Assembly (NCBI GenBank): GCA_040255215.1
Contig: JBDZUM010000008.1
Span: 1 to 57,496, forward strand
DNA: 57,496 nucleotides
Reading direction: 5' to 3'
Source of the DNA: JAQSWP01 sp040255215
Lineage (GTDB): Bacteria; Pseudomonadota; Alphaproteobacteria; Reyranellales; JAQSWP01
The position numbers and the translations under genes were made by a program. Of this stretch, positions 53,832-57,496 are shown piece after piece. A model generated the notes under the pieces. That model searched no databases and was not told the origin of the DNA. It saw only the letters and a list, made by a program, of their open reading frames with translations. Each line of letters begins with the position of its first letter. Position 1 is the first letter of the stretch.

Positions 53832-53942
53832 TGTCATCCCGGCCGAGCGCAAGCGAGAGCCGGGACCCATGATGTCCGTCAACGACGGAACCCGCCGGCG
53901 TCATGGGTCCCGGGTCGCCGCTTCGCTCCGCCCGGGATGACA
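53832..53942. repeat. Long intergenic palindromic repeat
   Basis: A 111-base imperfect inverted repeat: it opens TGTCATCCCGG and closes CCGGGATGACA, with inner arms GGGACCCATGA and TCATGGGTCCC. The copy lies between divergent genes. Its wording (CATCCCGGCCGAGCGCAAGC) is of the kind found many times in alphaproteobacterial genomes, so it is probably one member of a dispersed repeat family. Confidence 0.75.
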
Positions 53943-54009
53943 GCGGTGGGAGCGTGATGACAGTAGAAAGGAGACATGTGAAACTCCCGCCACCAACCTC
54001 GGGGGGAAC

Positions 54010-55428
54010 ATGGCGCGGGGACATTACGCGATGCGGTCGGCCCAGGACAGCAGGCCGCCGGCCGGGTCGCCGCTCAGGGCGCGGCTGAGCTGGGCCTTTT
54101 TCGACTGGGCCAACCAGCCGTTCTTCACCGTCATCACCACCTTCATCTTCGTCCCCTACTTCACCTCGACCATGGTCGGCGATCCGGTCAAGGGCCAGGT
54201 GATGTGGGGCGACATCCAGTCCTTCGCCGGCTTCACCATCGCCCTGCTCAGCCCCTTCCTGGGCTCGATCGCCGATGCCGGCGGCCCGCGCAAGCCATGG
54301 ATATTCTTCTTCCAGGCGATGACCATCGCCGGCTGCATCCTGCTGTTCTGGGCCTATCCCAACGACGCCTCGTTCCTGCCCTTCGTCGTCGCCGGGCTGA
54401 TCCTGGGCACGATCGGCGCGGAATTCTCCATCGTGTTCAACAATGCCCAGCTGCCGCATCTGGTGCCGCCCGAGCGCATGGGCCGGCTCTCCGGCCTGGG
54501 CTGGGGCATGGGCTATCTCGGCGGGCTGGTGGCGCTGTTCATCGTGCTGATCGTCAGCCGGCCGGAACTGGTCGGCATCGCCACGCCCGAAGGCAAGGCG
54601 CTGTTCGGCTTCGACAAGGCGACCTACGAGGTCGAGCGCTGGATCGGGCCGGCCTCGGCGATCTGGCTGGTGGTTTTCGTGACGCCGATGTTCCTGTTCG
54701 TGCCGGACGTGAAATCGACCGGCCTGCGCAAGATCGAGGCGGCCAGGAAGGGCGTGCGCTCGCTGATCGGCACCTTCAAGGCGCTGCGCCAGCATCGCAA
54801 CCCGCTGCTCTTCCTCATCGCCTACATGATCTACAACGACGGGCTGGCCGCCATCATCGCCTTCGGCGGCGTCTATGCCGCCGGCACCTTCGGCTGGACC
54901 ACCGTGTCGCTGGGCATCTTCGGCATCATCCTAACCGTGTTCGCCACGGTCGGCGCCTTCGTCGGCGGCTCGCTCGACGACCGCTTCGGCTCCAAGCCGA
55001 CCGTGCTGGTCGCCATCGTCGGCGTCATGATCGCCACGCTCGGCATCGTCTCGATCGGCCGCGATTCGATCCTGTTCGCCTTCGACGTCGCCGCGCCGCT
55101 GCCCGATGGCGGTCTGTTCGCCTCGGCGCCCGAAATGGCGTTCATGGGTTTCGCGCTGATCCTCGGCATCTGCATGGGGCCGATGCAGGCCGCCAGCCGC
55201 ACCATGATCGGCCGCCTGGCGCCGAAGAACATGGTCGGCGAATTCTACGGCCTGTTCGCGCTCTCCGGTCGCGCCACGACCTTCATGGCGCCGTTCCTGA
55301 TCGCCAGAGTCACCGATGCCAGCGACAGCCAGCGCATCGGCATCGTCGTGGTGCTGGTGTTCCTGGTGATCGGCTTCACTCTGCTGCTCAGGGTCCGCGA
55401 GGAAGCGTCAGCCGAAACGGCGCATTGA
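54010..55428 (+). CDS. UMF1-family MFS transporter
   Basis: The 472-residue protein has twelve hydrophobic helices and matches the Atg22/UMF1 subgroup of MFS transporters: SWAFFDWANQPFFTVITTFIF opens it, with LSPFLGSIADAGGPRKPW in the first intracellular loop. Its substrate is unknown; yeast Atg22 exports amino acids from the vacuole. GGGGGGAAC precedes the ATG at 54010; 54031 is an alternative start. It follows the intergenic repeat. Confidence 0.9.
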   Translation: MARGHYAMRSAQDSRPPAGSPLRARLSWAFFDWANQPFFTVITTFIFVPYFTSTMVGDPVKGQVMWGDIQSFAGFTIALLSPFLGSIADAGGPRKPWIFFFQAMTIAGCILLFWAYPNDASFLPFVVAGLILGTIGAEFSIVFNNAQLPHLVPPERMGRLSGLGWGMGYLGGLVALFIVLIVSRPELVGIATPEGKALFGFDKATYEVERWIGPASAIWLVVFVTPMFLFVPDVKSTGLRKIEAARKGVRSLIGTFKALRQHRNPLLFLIAYMIYNDGLAAIIAFGGVYAAGTFGWTTVSLGIFGIILTVFATVGAFVGGSLDDRFGSKPTVLVAIVGVMIATLGIVSIGRDSILFAFDVAAPLPDGGLFASAPEMAFMGFALILGICMGPMQAASRTMIGRLAPKNMVGEFYGLFALSGRATTFMAPFLIARVTDASDSQRIGIVVVLVFLVIGFTLLLRVREEASAETAH

Positions 55429-55433
55429 AACCG

Positions 55434-55817
55434 ATGATTCTTTTTCGGCCGACGGGCCTGGCGGAAATCAGACTGGTGCGTGCCAATGACTGGCGGCTAT
55501 GGCCGCCGCGCCTGCCGGATCAGCCGATTTTCTATCCGGTGCTGAATTTCGACTATGCCGAACAGATTGCGCGCGACTGGAACTCGCCGGATCCGGCAAA
55601 CAACCATCTGGGTTTCGTCACACGCTTCGAGTTGGCTGCCGAATTCACCGCGCGCTATCCGGTGCAGATCGTCGGCGCGGCCGCCATGCATCAGGAGCTT
55701 TGGATTCCCGCGGAGAAAATCGACGCGATGAACGCTGCCATCATCGGCCGGATCGAACTGGTCGCGGCCTATCGCAACCGGCAGAGAATCGATCCCACAG
55801 CCAAGTTGCTCGACTGA
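55434..55817 (+). CDS. ADP-ribosylation/crystallin J1-like protein
   Basis: A 127-residue protein beginning FRPTGLAEIRLVRAND, with FPPRLPxQPIFYPVLN-like WPPRLPDQPIFYPVLNFDYA and HQELWIPAEKIDAMN. This is the short bacterial family named 'ADP-ribosylation/crystallin J1' in databases; it is much shorter than real ADP-ribosylglycohydrolases and no catalytic Asp pairs are visible, so enzymatic activity is doubtful. Starts 5 bases after the transporter and is convergent with purH. Confidence 0.75.
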   Translation: MILFRPTGLAEIRLVRANDWRLWPPRLPDQPIFYPVLNFDYAEQIARDWNSPDPANNHLGFVTRFELAAEFTARYPVQIVGAAAMHQELWIPAEKIDAMNAAIIGRIELVAAYRNRQRIDPTAKLLD

Positions 55818-55821
55818 TGGC

Positions 55822-57432
55822 TCAATGCCGGAAATGCCGCATGCCGGTCAGCACCATGGCGAGACCGGCCTTGTCGGCGGCGTCGATGACTTCCTGATCG
55901 CGCATCGAGCCGCCGGGCTGGATGACGGCGGTGGCGCCCGCTTCCGCCGCCGCCAGTAGCCCGTCGGCGAACGGAAAGAACGCGTCCGACGCCACGACCG
56001 AGCCGACCGCCGGGCTTTGCGCGAGCTTGGCCGCTTCGCCGGCTTCCTTGGCTTTCCAGGCGGCGATGCGCGAGGAATCGACCCGGCTCATCTGGCCGGC
56101 GCCGATGCCGACCGTGGCGCCGTCCTTGACGTACACGATGGCATTCGACTTCACGTGCTTGGCGACGCGGAAGGCGAATAGCAGATCGGCCATCTCCTGC
56201 GGCGTTGGCTTGCGCCTGGTGACGACCTTGAGTTCGCTTTCGGCGATGCGGCCATTGTCGCGCGTCTGCAGCAGGTAGCCGCCGGCGACGCTGCGCACCG
56301 TCATGCCGGCGGCCGACGGGTCGGGCATGCCGCCGGTCAGCAGCACGCGCGCGTTCTTCTTGCGCTCGAGCAGCTTCAAGGCCTCCTCGTCGGCGTCGGG
56401 CGCGATGGCGACCTCGACGAAGAGTTTCGCGATCTCGTCGGCGGTGGCGGCGTCGAGCTTGCGGTTGACCGCGACGATGCCGCCGAAGGCCGAGACCGGG
56501 TCGCAGGCCAGCGCCTTGGCGTAGGCTTCCAGCAAAGTCGCGCCGCTGGAGACGCCGCAGGGGTTGGCGTGCTTGATGATCGCTACCGTCGGCGCGTCGA
56601 ACTCGGCGACGCATTCGAAGGCGGCGTCGGTGTCGTTGATGTTGTTGTAGGAGAGCTCCTTGCCCTGCAGCTGGCGGGCGGTGGAAACGCCCGGCCGGTT
56701 CGAGCCGTCGACGTAGAACGCCGCCTGCTGGTGCGGGTTTTCGCCGTAGCGCAGCGTCTGCTTCAGCGTGCCGCCCACCGCCAAGGTCGGCGGGAAGACT
56801 TCGCCGTTCTGGCCGCCGAACCATTGCGCGATGGCGGCATCGTAGGCGCCGGTCCGGGCATAGGCGCGCGCCGCAAGCTGACGGCGCAGCTCCAGGGTCG
56901 TGGCGCCCTTGTTCGTCGTCATGGCGTCGATCACCGCGGCGTAGTCGGCCGGATCGACCACCACGGTGACGAAATCATGGTTCTTGGCCGCGGCCCGGAT
57001 CATCGCCGGCCCGCCAATGTCGATGTTCTCGACGCAGTCGGCGAAAGACGCGCCCCGGGCCACCGTGGCCTCGAAGGGATAGAGGTTCACCGCCACCAGA
57101 TCGATGCCGCCGATGCCGTGCTCGCTCATGGCTTTGGCGTGATCGGGATCGGAACGGCGCGCCAGAATGCCGCCATGGACGCTAGGGTGCAGCGTCTTGA
57201 CCCGCCCGTCCATGATCTCGGGAAAGCCGGTGTGGTCGGAAACCTCCTTCACCTTGACGCCGGCCTGGCGCAGGGCGGCGGCGGAGCCGCCGGTCGACAG
57301 GATCTCGACGCCCTGGGCGGCCAGGAACCGGCCGAATTCGACCAGCCCCGCCTTGTCGGAGACCGAAATCAGCGCCCGCTTGATCGGGGCCAGATCGGGG
57401 GCGGGAAAGGTCTTGGCGGCGGGCGCGGACAT
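55822..57432 (-). CDS. purH: Bifunctional AICAR formyltransferase / IMP cyclohydrolase
   Basis: The 536-residue enzyme does the last two steps of purine synthesis: formylation of AICAR with 10-formyl-THF and ring closure to IMP. The N-terminal cyclohydrolase (MGS-like) domain has RALISVSDKAGLVEFG, STGGSAAAL and DGRVKTLHPSVHGGILARR. The C-terminal transformylase has LRYGENPHQQAAFY, IIKHANPCGVS and SNAIVYVKDG. The ATG at 57432 has GGAG five bases upstream; a further ATG at 57447 has none. It is convergent with the crystallin-J1-like gene (four bases apart). Confidence 0.96.
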   Translation of the reverse strand: MSAPAAKTFPAPDLAPIKRALISVSDKAGLVEFGRFLAAQGVEILSTGGSAAALRQAGVKVKEVSDHTGFPEIMDGRVKTLHPSVHGGILARRSDPDHAKAMSEHGIGGIDLVAVNLYPFEATVARGASFADCVENIDIGGPAMIRAAAKNHDFVTVVVDPADYAAVIDAMTTNKGATTLELRRQLAARAYARTGAYDAAIAQWFGGQNGEVFPPTLAVGGTLKQTLRYGENPHQQAAFYVDGSNRPGVSTARQLQGKELSYNNINDTDAAFECVAEFDAPTVAIIKHANPCGVSSGATLLEAYAKALACDPVSAFGGIVAVNRKLDAATADEIAKLFVEVAIAPDADEEALKLLERKKNARVLLTGGMPDPSAAGMTVRSVAGGYLLQTRDNGRIAESELKVVTRRKPTPQEMADLLFAFRVAKHVKSNAIVYVKDGATVGIGAGQMSRVDSSRIAAWKAKEAGEAAKLAQSPAVGSVVASDAFFPFADGLLAAAEAGATAVIQPGGSMRDQEVIDAADKAGLAMVLTGMRHFRH

Positions 57433-57496
57433 GGCAACTCCGGGCATGGAAGGCGGGCGCGCCGGATATAGAAGATGCCGCCGGATGGGGCAACCG

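Overview
The window looks like a chromosomal segment of a GC-rich alphaproteobacterium. Codon use is strongly GC-biased, genes are tightly packed in short operons with many 4-base stop/start overlaps, and several families are typical of that class: a PhaAB-type Mrp antiporter with subunits A and B fused, an IalB-like protein, NnrU, a UMF1 transporter, the alphaproteobacterial mismatch-glycosylase variant and a single LuxR/LuxI pair. The genus cannot be assigned from the sequence alone. I see no rRNA, tRNA, insertion sequence, prophage or CRISPR array.

Layout. 1-2531: a large RTX (calcium-binding nonapeptide repeat) protein on the minus strand, running off the left edge. 2851-13863: a catabolic island organised around a TetR-type regulator. 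The minus-strand arm holds a Rieske oxygenase, two crotonase-family enzymes, an SMP-30/lactonase-like enzyme and a PcaF-type thiolase, and ends at a clear hairpin terminator. The plus-strand arm holds the regulator, two short-chain dehydrogenases, a flavodoxin, an aldehyde dehydrogenase and an unknown protein; a minus-strand ferritin-like PaaA/PaaC-type protein sits among them. An imperfect inverted repeat between the divergent arms is the likely operator. The set fits ring oxygenation of an aromatic or alicyclic acid, dehydrogenation, and beta-oxidation-like cleavage to acyl-CoA. 13866-19798: a complete Mrp Na+/H+ antiporter operon (AB-C-D-E-F-G).

19930-34653: housekeeping and repair genes. 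These include a BI-1/YccA membrane protein; ybbP-ybbA divergent from tesA; an aldo/keto reductase; an RNA cyclic phosphodiesterase; a fructosamine-kinase/LMW-phosphatase pair divergent from a class III-like sirtuin; an acyl-CoA dehydrogenase; a Mug-type glycosylase; a zincin; a pterin dehydratase; an SDR; a DUF1232 protein; and a BtrH-like protein. 34654-43998: two DMT exporters, a cytochrome bd (CioAB-type) operon with a 36-residue CydX-like small protein, a succinyl-CoA:3-ketoacid CoA-transferase pair, methyltransferases and two exported proteins.

44218-49411: rlmN, then a quorum-sensing locus of an unknown gene, luxR, terminator, lux-box-like palindrome, luxI and terminator. Convergent to it are a methyltransferase and an unknown gene. 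49551-57432: argG with a good sigma-70-like promoter, a rhomboid protease, small membrane proteins, an Lrp/AsnC regulator, NnrU, a YbjQ-family protein, a long intergenic palindromic repeat, a UMF1-family transporter, an ADP-ribosylation/crystallin J1-like protein and purH.

Functions are family-level readings of the translated sequence. Substrates of the catabolic island, the quorum-sensing signal and the operator assignments are inference.
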